Both the position numbers and the translations under genes were made by a program. The notes beneath the pieces were generated by a model. It ran no database searches, was not told the origin of the DNA, and saw only the letters and a program-made list of their open reading frames with translations. Of a stretch of DNA of 64,000 bases, positions 8,606 through 18,110 are shown in pieces. Within the stretch, counting starts at the first letter, position 1; each line of letters starts with the position of its first letter. This DNA comes from Meiothermus sp. GTDB taxonomy: Bacteria > Deinococcota > Deinococci > Deinococcales > Thermaceae. The DNA lies in assembly GCF_026004055.1 (NCBI RefSeq), contig NZ_BPIJ01000003.1, forward strand, positions 154,406 through 218,405, written 5' to 3'.

Positions 8606-9562
8606 CTAGAACTTGAGCTCGAGCTCCTGCACAATCTGCTGCATGGCCCGGGTGCGCTCCTGGAGGAAGGCCAGGCTGGCCTTGCGGTCCAGGTGGTTGA
8701 TGACCAGGTTGGCGTTGTTCATGAAGCGTACGAACTCAGGGTCTTGCACTGCCTTGGCGAAAGCCTTGTCGAGGACGTCCACCACCGAGGGCAGGGTGTA
8801 CTTGGGCGCGGCGGCCATCAGGAAGGAGGCAAACGTCCAGTCTACACCGACTTCTTTGAGGGTGGGCACCTCGGGGAAGGTGGAAAAACGCTTGTCGGTC
8901 ATGAAGGCCAGGAAGCGGGCCTCGCCGGACTTGACCAGGGCGCTGGCTTCACCGATGGCGGTAAAGGCCACGTTCACCCCGCCGGCGATGAGCTCTTGCA
9001 GGGCGGCGGCGGCCCCCTGCGAGGGCACCCAGGGCAGGGCGTTCTCCTTGGCCCCGATGGTTTTGAGGAAGCCCAGCCGGGCAAAGTCGTAGGAGCCCCA
9101 CTTGGCGGTGCCGGAGGCTTTGTACTTGCCGGGGTTTTGCTTGATGTCGGCGATGAGCTCCTGCACGCTGCGCCACGGAGCGTCCTTGCGCACCACAATG
9201 GCCACCGGGTTCAGCACCAGAAGCGAGATGGGGGTGAACTGCTCGGCGTCAATCTTGGTCTGGGCCACCCAGGGGGGCAGGATGACTTCCAGGGTGATAA
9301 TGCCGATGGTATAGCCGTCCGGGCGGCCCTGGGCGATGGCTCCGTGGCCTACCGCCCCACCCCCACCGGTGCGGTTGACCGGCTGGAAGGGCACCCCCAG
9401 GTTCTTCTCCAGGATGGGGGCCAGGGCCCTGGCGGTAAGGTCGGTCGAGCCGCCCGCCGACCAGGGAATAATCAGCGACACCGGGCGAGTCGGGTAGCGC
9501 TGGGCCAGCCCCAGTCCACTTATCAGCAACAAAACCATCGCAAACATCCACCAACGTTTCAT
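8606..9562 (-). CDS. tctC: TctC/Bug family periplasmic substrate-binding protein
   Basis: 318-residue extracytoplasmic solute receptor. The signal peptide MKRWWMFAMVLLLISGLGLA is followed by the Bug-family N-terminus RYPTRPVSLIIPWSAGGSTD (phosphate/carboxylate-binding turn) and the conserved NRTGGGGAVGHGAIAQGRPDG. The ATG at 9562 is preceded by a strong GGGAGG ribosome binding site, so the in-frame codon 18 nt upstream is less likely. It captures the carboxylate for TctAB and is the first gene of the operon, transcribed divergently from the GntR regulator. Confidence 0.92.
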   Translation of the reverse strand: MKRWWMFAMVLLLISGLGLAQRYPTRPVSLIIPWSAGGSTDLTARALAPILEKNLGVPFQPVNRTGGGGAVGHGAIAQGRPDGYTIGIITLEVILPPWVAQTKIDAEQFTPISLLVLNPVAIVVRKDAPWRSVQELIADIKQNPGKYKASGTAKWGSYDFARLGFLKTIGAKENALPWVPSQGAAAALQELIAGGVNVAFTAIGEASALVKSGEARFLAFMTDKRFSTFPEVPTLKEVGVDWTFASFLMAAAPKYTLPSVVDVLDKAFAKAVQDPEFVRFMNNANLVINHLDRKASLAFLQERTRAMQQIVQELELKF

Positions 9563-9629
9563 GCGTTCCTCCCTCTGCAATCTTCGGCTTACCGTAGGTC
9601 GGGTTGTGGGTTGTAACCGAAGTGGGGCT

Positions 9630-9659
9630 ACTATAAACCAAGGCCTCTGTGAAATGCAA
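9630..9659 (-). promoter_or_regulatory. Promoter of the tctCBA operon
   Basis: On the minus strand TTGCAT (9659-9654) and TATAGT (9635-9630) are separated by 18 nt, a reasonable sigma-A promoter about 68 nt upstream of tctC. Its -35 hexamer overlaps the palindrome at 9658-9673, as expected for repression by the divergent GntR protein. Confidence 0.5.
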
Positions 9660-9673
9660 CTGGCATCTCAGTT
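9658..9673. promoter_or_regulatory. Candidate GntR operator between tctC and its regulator
   Basis: An inverted repeat AACTG-N6-CAGTT lies in the divergent intergenic region. It overlaps the -35 of the tct promoter and lies 11 bp upstream of a TAGACT -10 candidate (9684-9689) for the regulator gene, so one bound dimer could control both directions. Inferred from position and symmetry only. Confidence 0.4.
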
Positions 9674-9706
9674 AGATTTGAGTTAGACTCTGCCTGAGGC
9701 CCGCCC

Positions 9707-10372
9707 ATGACCCTGCACCCCGAACTGGACGCCCTTCCCCTGCGCGAGCAGGCCTACTGGCGCATCAAGCAGCTCATTCTGGACGAGGAAGTCCAGCCCA
9801 ACGGTTTTCTCTCCGAGCGAAGCCTGGCCGATCGGCTGGGCATGAGCAAGACCCCGGTGCGGCTGGCCATCGCCCGCTTGGAACACGAAGGCTACGTGCG
9901 GGTCTCGCCGCAGCAAGGCATTGTGGTGTTGGCCCTGACCTTTGAAGAGATTCTGGATTACATAGACTTCCGGCTGGCCCTGGAGAGTTTTGTGGTCAAG
10001 GGGCTGGCCGCGACCCCCAGCCCTGAGCGGGCAGAGGCCCTGCAGGCCCATCTCGCCGAACAGGCCCGGGTGGTGCACGACCCCGAAAGCACCCGCCAAG
10101 AGCTAGTTCGTGCGGATATGGCCTTTCACCGCTTCTTGGCCGCCCTCTTGGGCAACCGGCCCATCCTGCAGGCCTTGGAGCGCCAGCAGGAGGTGCTCTA
10201 CCGCATCGCCATGCGCATCTTCCAGAGGTATCCCGAGCGGCGAGAGCAGAGCTTTGCCGAGCACCAGGCCCTTTGCCGCCTGATCGCCGAGGGGCGGCAG
10301 GCCGAGGCGGTGGCCCTGATCAGCCAGCACATTCTGCGGATTAAGTCTCTTCTTATCGGCTCCGAGGGCTAA
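9707..10372 (+). CDS. GntR family (FadR/FCD type) transcriptional regulator
   Basis: 221 residues. The N-terminal winged helix-turn-helix is visible at about residues 12-75 (SERSLADRLGMSKTPVRLAIARLEHEGYV), followed by an all-helical FCD ligand-binding domain with the expected acidic and His residues (DMAFHRFLAALLGNRPIL, FAEHQALCRLIAEG). FCD regulators usually bind a carboxylate or sugar acid with a metal and release DNA. Divergent from tctCBA-dehydrogenase-quiC, so it most likely represses that operon until the imported acid or a product binds. TAGACT at 9684-9689 may be its -10, and TGAGG at 9692-9696 its ribosome binding site. Confidence 0.9.
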   Translation: MTLHPELDALPLREQAYWRIKQLILDEEVQPNGFLSERSLADRLGMSKTPVRLAIARLEHEGYVRVSPQQGIVVLALTFEEILDYIDFRLALESFVVKGLAATPSPERAEALQAHLAEQARVVHDPESTRQELVRADMAFHRFLAALLGNRPILQALERQQEVLYRIAMRIFQRYPERREQSFAEHQALCRLIAEGRQAEAVALISQHILRIKSLLIGSEG

Positions 10373-10421
10373 CAGGTCTTACCCTCGGCGTTTCCTCTTC
10401 GCATTTCTGCAAAAACCGCGT

Positions 10422-11447
10422 TCAGCCCACCGAATCCCCCCCCGGCGGCGCACAGCTTCCCCTAAGGATGAGCCGCCCAGGGAAGCGCCGCCGCACCACC
10501 TTGTCCAGGGTCTGGTCTTCCACCGCGTCCAGGACAATTTCCACCGCCGCCCGGCCCATCTCCTCCACCGGCTGCTCGATCACGTCCAGGGGCGGGGTGA
10601 CCAAGGAAGTCCAGGAGTAGTTGTCGAAGGTGAGAAGGGAGACGTCCTGGGGAATGCGCAGGCCCAGCTCCCTCAGGGCCCTAAAGGCCCCCGCGGCCTC
10701 GCTGCCGGTGAGGGAGAAAAGGGCGGTGGGGGGCTCGGGCAGGCGCATCAGCTCCAGGGTGAGCCGGTAGGCCGCCTCCTCGCTGCGCTCGATGACCCGC
10801 TGGTAGGCCGGGTTGGGCGAGAGGCCCACCGCCTGCATGGCCTCGGGGAAGACCTTTGAGCGCTCGTCGGGGGTGAGGACGGGGTGGTAGTCGCCCAGGG
10901 TGGCAATTCGCCGGTGGCCCAGCTCATAGAGATAGCGCACCCCCTCAAACACGCACTGCCGCCCGTCCAGCATGACGTAGCTGAAGGGGCTATCGGGGTA
11001 GAAGTGGTCGATCTCGAGGATGTAGGTGCCCCGGGCCTGCATCTGCTTGAGGTAGTCGAGGTTGGGCGAGCCAAAGGCCGAGCGGATGATCAGGCCGCTC
11101 ACCCGCTGGCCGCGGAAGAGCCGCAGGTTTTGCAGCTCGAGGCTCGAGTCGTACTCGCTGTCGGCGACCATCAGGGCGTAGCCGCGGGCCCGGGCCTCCC
11201 GGGCCACGCTGCGGGTCAGGCTGGCGAAGAAGGGCTCGATGATGTTGCCCACCATCAGCCCCAGGGTGCGGGTGCGGCCCCGCCGCAGCCCGCCGGCCAC
11301 CTGGTCGGGCTCATAGCCGAGCTCCTCGATGGCCTTGCGCACCCGCTCGAGGGTGGCCGGGGCCAGCAGGTGGGGCTCGTTGATGGCCCGCTTGGCGGTG
11401 GTGGGGGCAACCCCTGCGCGTTTGGCGACATCGAGGATGCTGGGCAC
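10422..11447 (-). CDS. LacI family transcriptional regulator of the polyol operon
   Basis: 341 residues. The N-terminal helix-turn-helix and hinge are SILDVAKRAGVAPTTAKRAI and onward, followed by a periplasmic-binding-protein-like sensor domain (LGLMVGNIIEPFFASLTRSV, VSLLTFDNYSWTSLVTPPL). The start is GTG at 11447. A GGTCACGTGCCC sequence overlaps this start codon and closely matches a perfect palindrome in front of the kinase gene, which suggests autoregulation. It is divergent from the kinase/ABC/dehydrogenase operon and presumably releases DNA when a polyol or ketose binds. The ligand cannot be read from sequence. Confidence 0.9.
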   Translation of the reverse strand: MPSILDVAKRAGVAPTTAKRAINEPHLLAPATLERVRKAIEELGYEPDQVAGGLRRGRTRTLGLMVGNIIEPFFASLTRSVAREARARGYALMVADSEYDSSLELQNLRLFRGQRVSGLIIRSAFGSPNLDYLKQMQARGTYILEIDHFYPDSPFSYVMLDGRQCVFEGVRYLYELGHRRIATLGDYHPVLTPDERSKVFPEAMQAVGLSPNPAYQRVIERSEEAAYRLTLELMRLPEPPTALFSLTGSEAAGAFRALRELGLRIPQDVSLLTFDNYSWTSLVTPPLDVIEQPVEEMGRAAVEIVLDAVEDQTLDKVVRRRFPGRLILRGSCAPPGGDSVG

Positions 11448-11453
11448 GTGACC
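11442..11453. promoter_or_regulatory. LacI-type operator O3 at the regulator start codon
   Basis: GGGCACGTGACC followed by ATT, 11 of 12 identical to the perfect palindrome at 11571-11582. It includes the GTG start codon of the LacI gene, so binding would block its own expression. Confidence 0.5.
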
Positions 11454-11471
11454 ATTTTAACCAGAAGGGGC

Positions 11472-11501
11472 TTGACAGGAAGTGAGGGGGGTATCTATCC
11501 T
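11472..11501 (+). promoter_or_regulatory. Promoter of the polyol operon
   Basis: A perfect TTGACA (11472-11477) with an 18-nt spacer and TATCCT (11496-11501). Transcription would start near 11508, inside operator candidate O1, leaving a leader of about 95 nt that contains O2. Confidence 0.55.
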
Positions 11502-11504
11502 GAT

Positions 11505-11516
11505 GGACACGAGACC
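11505..11516. promoter_or_regulatory. LacI-type operator O1 at the transcription start
   Basis: GGACACGAGACC followed by ATC, a degenerate match to GGTCACGTGACCATT (10 of 12). It covers the predicted transcription start of the polyol operon, a classic repressing position. Confidence 0.4.
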
Positions 11517-11570
11517 ATCAAGCGGGCGAGGCCAACAACAAGCCCCCATCTTATTCGTCTGTGCCTTAGT

Positions 11571-11582
11571 GGTCACGTGACC
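11571..11582. promoter_or_regulatory. LacI-type operator O2, perfect palindrome
   Basis: GGTCACGTGACC is a perfect 12-bp palindrome 21 bp upstream of the kinase start and about 130 bp from O3. Two such sites could support a DNA loop by a tetrameric LacI protein. Confidence 0.55.
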
Positions 11583-11603
11583 ATTCTCTGGAGGTCTGGC
11601 TGC

Positions 11604-13160
11604 ATGAAACCCCTGGCGCTAGGACTGGACTACGGCACTGAGTCGGCCCGGGCAGTGCTGATTGAGCTGGAGAGCGGCGCCGAGTTGGCCACGGCGGTGG
11701 AGCCCTACCCCCACGGCGTGCTGGAGCGAGCCCTGCCCTCGGGCCGCCCCCTGCCCCCGCTGTACGCCCTGCACCACCCGGGGGACTACCTGGAGGTAAC
11801 CCGGCGGCTCCTGGCGCGGATGGGGGCCGAGGCCCTGCGACACGGGGAAGTGGTGGGCATCGGCCTAGACGCCACCGCCTCGAGCCCCCTCCCCACCGAC
11901 GCCGAGGGAACTCCCCTGGCCCTCAAGGAGGCCTTCGCCAATGAGCCCCACGCCTACCTAAAGCTCTGGAAGCACCACGCCGCCGAGCCCTACGCCCAGG
12001 CCATCAACCGGGCCGCCCCCCCGTTTTTGCAGATGTACGGCGGCAAGACCAGCGCGGAGTGGTCGCTGGCCAAGGCCTGGGAGGTGCTGGCCGAGGCCCC
12101 TCGGGTCTGGGAGGCCACCGCCCGCTGGATTGAGGTGGGGGACTGGTTGGTCTGGCAGCTTTGCGGGGCCGAGGTGCGCTCGGCCTGCCAGGCCGGCTAC
12201 AAGGCCCACTGGCAGCCCACGGGCTACCCCAAGCCGGAGGCCCTGGCGGCGCTGGAGTCGGCCCTGGTGGGCTGGCTCGAGCGGCTGGCCCCACCCCACC
12301 CGGTGGGGCAGCGGGCCGGGGGGCTCAGGCCCGGGTGGGCCACCGAGGGCCTCCCGGCGGGTACCCCGGTGGCGGTGGCGGTCATTGACGCCCACGCCGC
12401 GGTGCCGGGGGTGGGGATCGGGGCCCCGGGGGCCATGGTGGCCATTTTGGGCACCTCGAGCTGCCACCTGGCCCTAAGCCCCGAGGCCCGGGCGGTGCCC
12501 GGCATCGCCGGCGTCGTGCCCGATGGAATCCTTCCGGGCTTCTACGGCTACGAATGCGGCCAGCCCGCCACCGGGGACATGCTGGCCTGGTGGGTGCGCA
12601 CCTTAGCCTGGGCCGGCGGGGCCTCCGAGGCGGCCCTATTTGAGCGGCTCAACCAGGCCCTGGGGGCGCGCGGGGCCCCCTCGGGCCTGCTGGCCCTGGA
12701 CTGGTGGAACGGCTGCCGCACCCCGCGCATGGACGCGGGCCTCAAGGGGGTGCTGAGCGGCCTCCGGCTGGACACCGACCCAGCGCAGGTCTACCAGGCC
12801 CTGGTGGAGGCCAGCGCCTTCGGCACCCGGCTGGTCAAGGAGACCCTCGAGCGGGCTGTGGGCCCGCTGGAGCGGGTGGTGGCCACAGGGGGGCTCTCCC
12901 GCTCCCCGGCCATCTTGCAAATCTACGCCAATGTCCTAGGAACCCCCATAGAAGCAAGCCCCGCCCCCCAGGCCTCGGCCCGTGGAGCAGCCCTTTATGG
13001 GGCCCTGGCCGCCGGCTTTCCCCTGCCGCCCGCCCCGCCCCCCCGGGTCTTCTACCCCGATGGGCAAAGCGGGGACTACCAGGCGCTCTACCGCGAATAC
13101 CTGGCATTGGCCGACTTCTTCGGCCTGGCTTTTCAATCGAAGGAGGTGCCCCTGTCCTGA
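11604..13160 (+). CDS. Ribulokinase-type FGGY carbohydrate kinase
   Basis: 518-residue FGGY-family kinase that phosphorylates a ketopentose with ATP. The N-terminus LGLDYGTESARAVLIELESG and the block VVGIGLDATASSPLPTD follow E. coli AraB, as does AEWSLAKAWEVLAEAPRVWE-like spacing in the middle; the C-terminal ATP-binding motif is VVATGGLSRSPAILQIYANV. AraB-type kinases accept L- or D-ribulose and some ribitol or xylulose. The ATG at 11604 follows a GGAGG; the open frame further upstream runs antisense through the LacI gene. It is followed by a polyol-type ABC importer and three dehydrogenases, so the likely job is phosphorylating the ribulose or xylulose they produce. No araA or araD is in the window. 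Confidence 0.88.
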   Translation: MKPLALGLDYGTESARAVLIELESGAELATAVEPYPHGVLERALPSGRPLPPLYALHHPGDYLEVTRRLLARMGAEALRHGEVVGIGLDATASSPLPTDAEGTPLALKEAFANEPHAYLKLWKHHAAEPYAQAINRAAPPFLQMYGGKTSAEWSLAKAWEVLAEAPRVWEATARWIEVGDWLVWQLCGAEVRSACQAGYKAHWQPTGYPKPEALAALESALVGWLERLAPPHPVGQRAGGLRPGWATEGLPAGTPVAVAVIDAHAAVPGVGIGAPGAMVAILGTSSCHLALSPEARAVPGIAGVVPDGILPGFYGYECGQPATGDMLAWWVRTLAWAGGASEAALFERLNQALGARGAPSGLLALDWWNGCRTPRMDAGLKGVLSGLRLDTDPAQVYQALVEASAFGTRLVKETLERAVGPLERVVATGGLSRSPAILQIYANVLGTPIEASPAPQASARGAALYGALAAGFPLPPAPPPRVFYPDGQSGDYQALYREYLALADFFGLAFQSKEVPLS

Positions 13161-13209
13161 AAAAAGTCGGTATCGGCCCTAGGATCTTTTTTCCCAAGGA
13201 GGTAGCACG

Positions 13210-14514
13210 ATGCGCTTGTGGAAATTTTTAGCCCTGGCTCTGGGGCTCGGCTCGCTGGCCCTGGCCCAGACCACCATCACCATCGCCACCGTTAACAACC
13301 CCGACATGATCACCATGCAGAAGCTGACCCCGGAGTTCGAGAAGGCCAACCCGGGCATCAAGGTCAACTGGGTGGTGCTGCCCGAAAACGAGCTGCGCCA
13401 GAAGGTGACCACCGATATCGCCACCAACGCCGGCTCCTACGACGTTCTGACCATCGGCACCTACGAGGCCCCTATCTGGGGCAAGAACGGCTGGCTGGTG
13501 GAGATGACCGGGCTGCCCGCCTCGTACGACCTCGAGGACATCATCAAGCCAGTGCGGGCCGGGCTTTCCTACCAGGGCAAGCTCTACGCCCTGCCCTTCT
13601 ACGCCGAGAGCTCCATGCTCTACTACCGCAAAGACCTCTTTGCCGCCAAACGCCTCACCGTTCCCGCCCAGCCCACCTGGACCCAGGCCATCAACTGGGC
13701 CAAGACCCTGCACAACCCGAGCGGCGGGGTCTACGGCATCTGCCTGCGGGGCCTGCCCGGCTGGGGTGAGAACATGGCCTTCATCACCACCCTGGTCAAC
13801 ACCTACGGCGGACGCTGGTTCGACGAGAACTGGCGCCCCCAGCTCACCAGCCCAGAGTGGAAGCAAGCCATCGGGCAGTACGTGGAGCTGGTCACCAAGT
13901 ACGGCCCTCCCGGCGTAACCGGCAACGGCTTCACCGAGAACCTGACCCTGATGTCGGAAGGCAAGTGCGCCATGTGGATTGACGCCACCGTGGCCGCGGG
14001 CTACCTGGCCAACCCCAAGACCTCCAAAGTGGCCGACAAGATCGGCTTCGCCAAAGCCCCGGTGGCCACCACCCCCAACGGCTCGCACTGGTTGTGGAGC
14101 TGGGCCTTGGCCATCCCCAAGTCCAGCAAGAAGGTGGAGGCAGCCAAGACCTTCATCACCTGGGCCACCTCCAAGGAGTACATCGCCCTGGTAGGCCGCA
14201 CCCAGGGCTGGGTCTCGGCCCCTCCGGGCACCCGCTACTCCACCTACAACAACCCCGAGTACCAGAAGGCCGCCCCCTTCGCCAAGGTGGTGCTGGACTC
14301 CATCAACACCGCCGACCCCACCCGGCCCACCCTGAAGCCGGTGCCCTACACCGGAATCCAGTTCGTGGGCATCCCCGAGTTCCAGGCCATCGGCACCCAG
14401 GTGGGCCAGTTCATCGCGGGCATCGTGGCCGGCCGCACCAGCCTGGACGCCGGGCTGGCCCAGGCCCAGGCTGCGGTGGAGAAGATCATGAAGGAGGCCG
14501 GCTACCTCAAGTAG
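13210..14514 (+). CDS. ABC transporter polyol/sugar-binding protein
   Basis: 434-residue extracellular solute-binding protein (family 1). The signal peptide MRLWKFLALALGLGSLALAQ is followed by TTITIATVNNPDMITMQKL and the FEKANPGIKVNWVVLPENEL stretch characteristic of the sorbitol/mannitol-binding SmoE/MtlE group, with the YDVLTIGTYEAPIWGKNGW region near residue 80. An AAGGAGG ribosome binding site precedes the ATG. It delivers substrate to the two permeases that follow after a hairpin. No ATPase subunit is present in the operon, so a shared MsmK/MalK-type ATPase elsewhere must power it (inference). Confidence 0.9.
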   Translation: MRLWKFLALALGLGSLALAQTTITIATVNNPDMITMQKLTPEFEKANPGIKVNWVVLPENELRQKVTTDIATNAGSYDVLTIGTYEAPIWGKNGWLVEMTGLPASYDLEDIIKPVRAGLSYQGKLYALPFYAESSMLYYRKDLFAAKRLTVPAQPTWTQAINWAKTLHNPSGGVYGICLRGLPGWGENMAFITTLVNTYGGRWFDENWRPQLTSPEWKQAIGQYVELVTKYGPPGVTGNGFTENLTLMSEGKCAMWIDATVAAGYLANPKTSKVADKIGFAKAPVATTPNGSHWLWSWALAIPKSSKKVEAAKTFITWATSKEYIALVGRTQGWVSAPPGTRYSTYNNPEYQKAAPFAKVVLDSINTADPTRPTLKPVPYTGIQFVGIPEFQAIGTQVGQFIAGIVAGRTSLDAGLAQAQAAVEKIMKEAGYLK

Positions 14515-14524
14515 GGGCCGCGCC

Positions 14525-14551
14525 GGGGTAGGGGTTTTTTGCCCCTACCCC
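14525..14551 (+). terminator. Hairpin between binding protein and permease genes
   Basis: A perfect 10-bp stem, GGGGTAGGGG (14525-14534) with CCCCTACCCC (14542-14551), closes a 7-nt T-rich loop 11 nt after the binding-protein stop. No T-run follows, so it is more likely an attenuating or mRNA-stabilising hairpin that keeps the binding protein in excess than a full terminator. Confidence 0.6.
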
Positions 14552-14615
14552 CTTGCACACCCCATGGGAAGCCGTTCTCTTTGCCAGACCCCCGCTTCCC
14601 GCCAAGGCAGGCGGT

Positions 14616-15515
14616 ATGACCCATAGCCCCCCCCTCAGACGTTATAGCCTGCGGCCCAACACCTTTTGGCTGCTGGCCCCGGCCATCCTGCTGCTGGTGG
14701 TCTGGACGCAGATTCCCTTCGTCCTCACCATCTACCACTCCTTCCGCCGCTTCAACCTGCTCAACCCCGAGCGGCAGGGCTTCGTAGGCCTGGAGAACTT
14801 CCACTCCCAGCTCACCGACCCCATCTTCTGGACTGCGGTGCAGAACACCTTGGTGCTGGTGGGCTCGGTGCTGGCCATCACGGTGCTCTTGGGGCTGGTG
14901 CTGGCGGTGCTCTTCTACCAGGACTTCCCGGGCCGGGCCCTGGCCCGCACCCTGGTCATCTCGCCCTTCTTCGTGATGCCGGTGGTCTCGGCCCTGATCT
15001 GGAAGAACATGCTGATGCACCCGGTCTACGGGCTTTTCGCCTGGATCGCCCAGCGCTTAGGCCAGGAACCCATAGACTGGCTGGCCACCTACCCCATGCA
15101 GTCCATCGTGCTGATGGTCTCCTGGCAGTGGACGCCCTTCGCCATGCTGCTCATCCTGACCGGGCTGCAGTCGCTCTCCAAGGAGCAGCTCGAGGCCGCC
15201 AAGATTGACGGGGCCAACGCCTGGCAGGAGTTCCGCTACATCATCGTGCCCCACCTGGCCCAGACCCTCAGCGTGGTGGTGATGCTCGAGACCATCTTCC
15301 TGCTCACCATCTTCGCCGAAATCTACGCCTCCACCTCGGGCGGGCCGGGCCTGGCCACCACCACCCTGCCCTACCTCATCTACCTCAAGGCCTTTGGCGA
15401 GTACCGCATCGGGGTGGCCGCGGCGGGAGCGGTCTTCGCGGTGATCCTGGCCAACATCGTGGCCATCTTCGTGCTGCGCATGATCGGGCGCAACCTGCAA
15501 GGGGGTCGCACATGA
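14616..15515 (+). CDS. ABC transporter permease, polyol/sugar type (SmoF/MtlF-like)
   Basis: 299 residues with six predicted membrane helices. The inner-membrane EAA loop that docks the ATPase is seen as EAAKIDGANAWQEFRYIIVP near residue 195. The N-terminus LRPNTFWLLAPAILLLVVW is typical of MalF-type sugar permeases. The ATG at 14616 follows AAGGCAGG; an in-frame upstream codon at 14553 has no RBS and lies next to the hairpin. It overlaps the next permease by 4 bp and forms the translocation channel with it. Confidence 0.92.
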   Translation: MTHSPPLRRYSLRPNTFWLLAPAILLLVVWTQIPFVLTIYHSFRRFNLLNPERQGFVGLENFHSQLTDPIFWTAVQNTLVLVGSVLAITVLLGLVLAVLFYQDFPGRALARTLVISPFFVMPVVSALIWKNMLMHPVYGLFAWIAQRLGQEPIDWLATYPMQSIVLMVSWQWTPFAMLLILTGLQSLSKEQLEAAKIDGANAWQEFRYIIVPHLAQTLSVVVMLETIFLLTIFAEIYASTSGGPGLATTTLPYLIYLKAFGEYRIGVAAAGAVFAVILANIVAIFVLRMIGRNLQGGRT

Positions 15516-16330
15516 GCGCACGACGCGTCCGCTGGGAGCTGACCCTGCTGGCCTACTTGGCCGCGGGTCTCATGTTCTTCCCCATCTTCTGGCTCTTCCT
15601 CACCGGGTTTAAAAGCGAGGCCGAGGCCATCGCCATCCCACCCCGGCTTTTCTTCCCGCCCACCCTGGAGAGCATCCAGGAGGCCCTAACCCGCAGCGAC
15701 TACGGGGCCCACTTCCTCAACTCGGTCATCTCCGCCCTGGGCTCCACCCTGCTGGCCCTGCTGCTGGCCGTCCCGGCGGCCTACGCCATGGCCTTCTACC
15801 CCACCCCCCGCACCCAGGGCACCCTCCTTTGGATGATCAGCACCAAGATGATGCCGCCGGTGGGGGTGATCATCCCGGTCTACCTGATCTTCCGCGACCT
15901 GCGCTGGTTGGACAACGTCTGGGCCCTGGCCCTGATGTACACCGTGATGAACCTGCCGGTGGTGGTCTGGACGCTCTACGCCTATTTCCGCGAGGTGCCC
16001 CACGAGATCATGGAGGCCGCCCGGGTGGACGGGGCCAGCACCGCCCAGGAGATGCTGCGGGTGCTGCTGCCGGTCTCGGGGCCGGCCATCGCCTCGGCGG
16101 CCCTCTTGAGCATCATCCTGGCCTGGAACGAGACCTTCTGGAGCCTCAACCTAACCGCAGCCCAGGCCTCTCCCCTATCGGTCTACGTGGCCTCCTTCAA
16201 GACCGCCGAGGGCCTCTTCTGGGCCAAGATGTCGGCGGCCTCGATGATCGCCATCCTGCCGGTGTTGGTGATGGGCTGGCTGGCCCAGCGGCAGTTGGTG
16301 CGGGGCCTGACCTTTGGAGCCATCAAATGA
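15512..16330 (+). CDS. ABC transporter permease, polyol/sugar type (SmoG/MtlG-like)
   Basis: 272 residues, six membrane helices, MalG-type. The EAA loop reads EAARVDGASTAQEMLRVLLP near residue 168. It overlaps the preceding permease and the following dehydrogenase by ATGA junctions, so the channel and the first dehydrogenase are translationally coupled. Confidence 0.92.
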   Translation: MSARRVRWELTLLAYLAAGLMFFPIFWLFLTGFKSEAEAIAIPPRLFFPPTLESIQEALTRSDYGAHFLNSVISALGSTLLALLLAVPAAYAMAFYPTPRTQGTLLWMISTKMMPPVGVIIPVYLIFRDLRWLDNVWALALMYTVMNLPVVVWTLYAYFREVPHEIMEAARVDGASTAQEMLRVLLPVSGPAIASAALLSIILAWNETFWSLNLTAAQASPLSVYVASFKTAEGLFWAKMSAASMIAILPVLVMGWLAQRQLVRGLTFGAIK

Positions 16331-17334
16331 AAGCAGCCGTTATCACCCAACCCAAAACCCTAAGGCTAGAGAACCTCGAGGCCCCCCAGGCCGGCTTCGG
16401 CCAGGTGCGCGTGCGGGTGGGGGCCACCGGGGTCTGCGGCACCGACCTGCACCTTTTTGAGGGCCACTTCCACGCCCGGCTGCCCCTGGTGCCCGGCCAC
16501 GAGATCGCCGGGGTCATCGACCAGGTAGGCCCGGGGGTGGAGGGCTTGCAGGAGGGCCAGCTGGTGGCCCTCGACCCGGTGGTGGCCTGCGGCCAGTGCT
16601 GGGCCTGCCGCCGGGGGCAGCGGCAACACTGCCTGCACTTCCAGGCCCTGGGGGTAACCCAGGCCGGGGGCTTCGCCCAGTACGTGGTGGCCCCGGCCCA
16701 AAACGCCTACCCAGTGCGGGGCCTGAGCGCTGCCGAGGCCGCCTTTGCCGAGCCGCTGGGCTGCGTGGCCTGGGGCCTCCTGCGCCTCAGGCCCGAGCCG
16801 GGCAGCCAGGCCCTCCTCTTCGGGGCCGGGCCGATTGGCCTCCTCCTGATGCAGGCCCTCCTCATCTCCGGGGCCAGCCGAGCGGTGGTGGTGGATCCGG
16901 TGCCCGAGCGGCGCGCGCTGGCCCTCCAGCTTGGGGCCCACCAAGCCTTGGCCCCCGGCGAGCCCGTGCTTGACCTAGCCCCCCACGGCTTTGACATCGT
17001 GGCCGAGGCTACCGGGGTGCCCGCGGTGGTGGAGGCCATGCCCCGCTTCGCCGCGGTGGGGGGCAAGCTCCTGGTCTTTGGGGTGGCCCCCGAGGAGGCC
17101 CGTATCCAGCTAAGCCCCTACGACCTCTTCCAGCGCGACCTGAGCCTGATTGGGAGCTTCTCCCTCAACGGCACCCTGCCCATCGCCCTGGAGTGGCTCG
17201 AGAGCGGGCGGGTGCAGGTCAAGCCCCTCATCAGCCACCGGCTGCCCCTCGAGGGCCTGCACCAGGCCCTGGCCTACAAGGAGCACCCCGGCATGGCCCA
17301 GTCCCTCAAGGTACTCATCGAACCCAACGCCTAA
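16327..17334 (+). CDS. Zinc-dependent polyol (sorbitol-type) dehydrogenase 1
   Basis: 335-residue MDR dehydrogenase. Catalytic zinc region [14 protein letters not shown] and PGHEIAGVI; structural zinc lobe [15 protein letters not shown]; nucleotide-binding motif [15 protein letters not shown]. The ATG overlaps the permease stop. Together with the SDR and second MDR enzyme it probably oxidises an imported polyol to a ketose at a specific carbon; exact substrate unknown. It differs strongly from the other MDR gene at 18104, so the two are not a recent duplication. Confidence 0.88.
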   Translation: MKAAVITQPKTLRLENLEAPQAGFGQVRVRVGATGVCGTDLHLFEGHFHARLPLVPGHEIAGVIDQVGPGVEGLQEGQLVALDPVVACGQCWACRRGQRQHCLHFQALGVTQAGGFAQYVVAPAQNAYPVRGLSAAEAAFAEPLGCVAWGLLRLRPEPGSQALLFGAGPIGLLLMQALLISGASRAVVVDPVPERRALALQLGAHQALAPGEPVLDLAPHGFDIVAEATGVPAVVEAMPRFAAVGGKLLVFGVAPEEARIQLSPYDLFQRDLSLIGSFSLNGTLPIALEWLESGRVQVKPLISHRLPLEGLHQALAYKEHPGMAQSLKVLIEPNA

Positions 17335-17345
17335 AGGAGCAACCC

Positions 17346-18103
<758 letters not shown>

Positions 18104-18110
<7 letters not shown>

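Noticed and set aside
10884..11603. Upstream extension of the ribulokinase frame
   Set aside because: It runs antisense through the LacI gene and its operators; kinase homology starts at the ATG at 11604, after GGAGG.
15829..16326. Upstream extension of the first polyol dehydrogenase frame
   Set aside because: It lies out of frame within the permease gene; the ATGA overlap at 16327 fixes the start.
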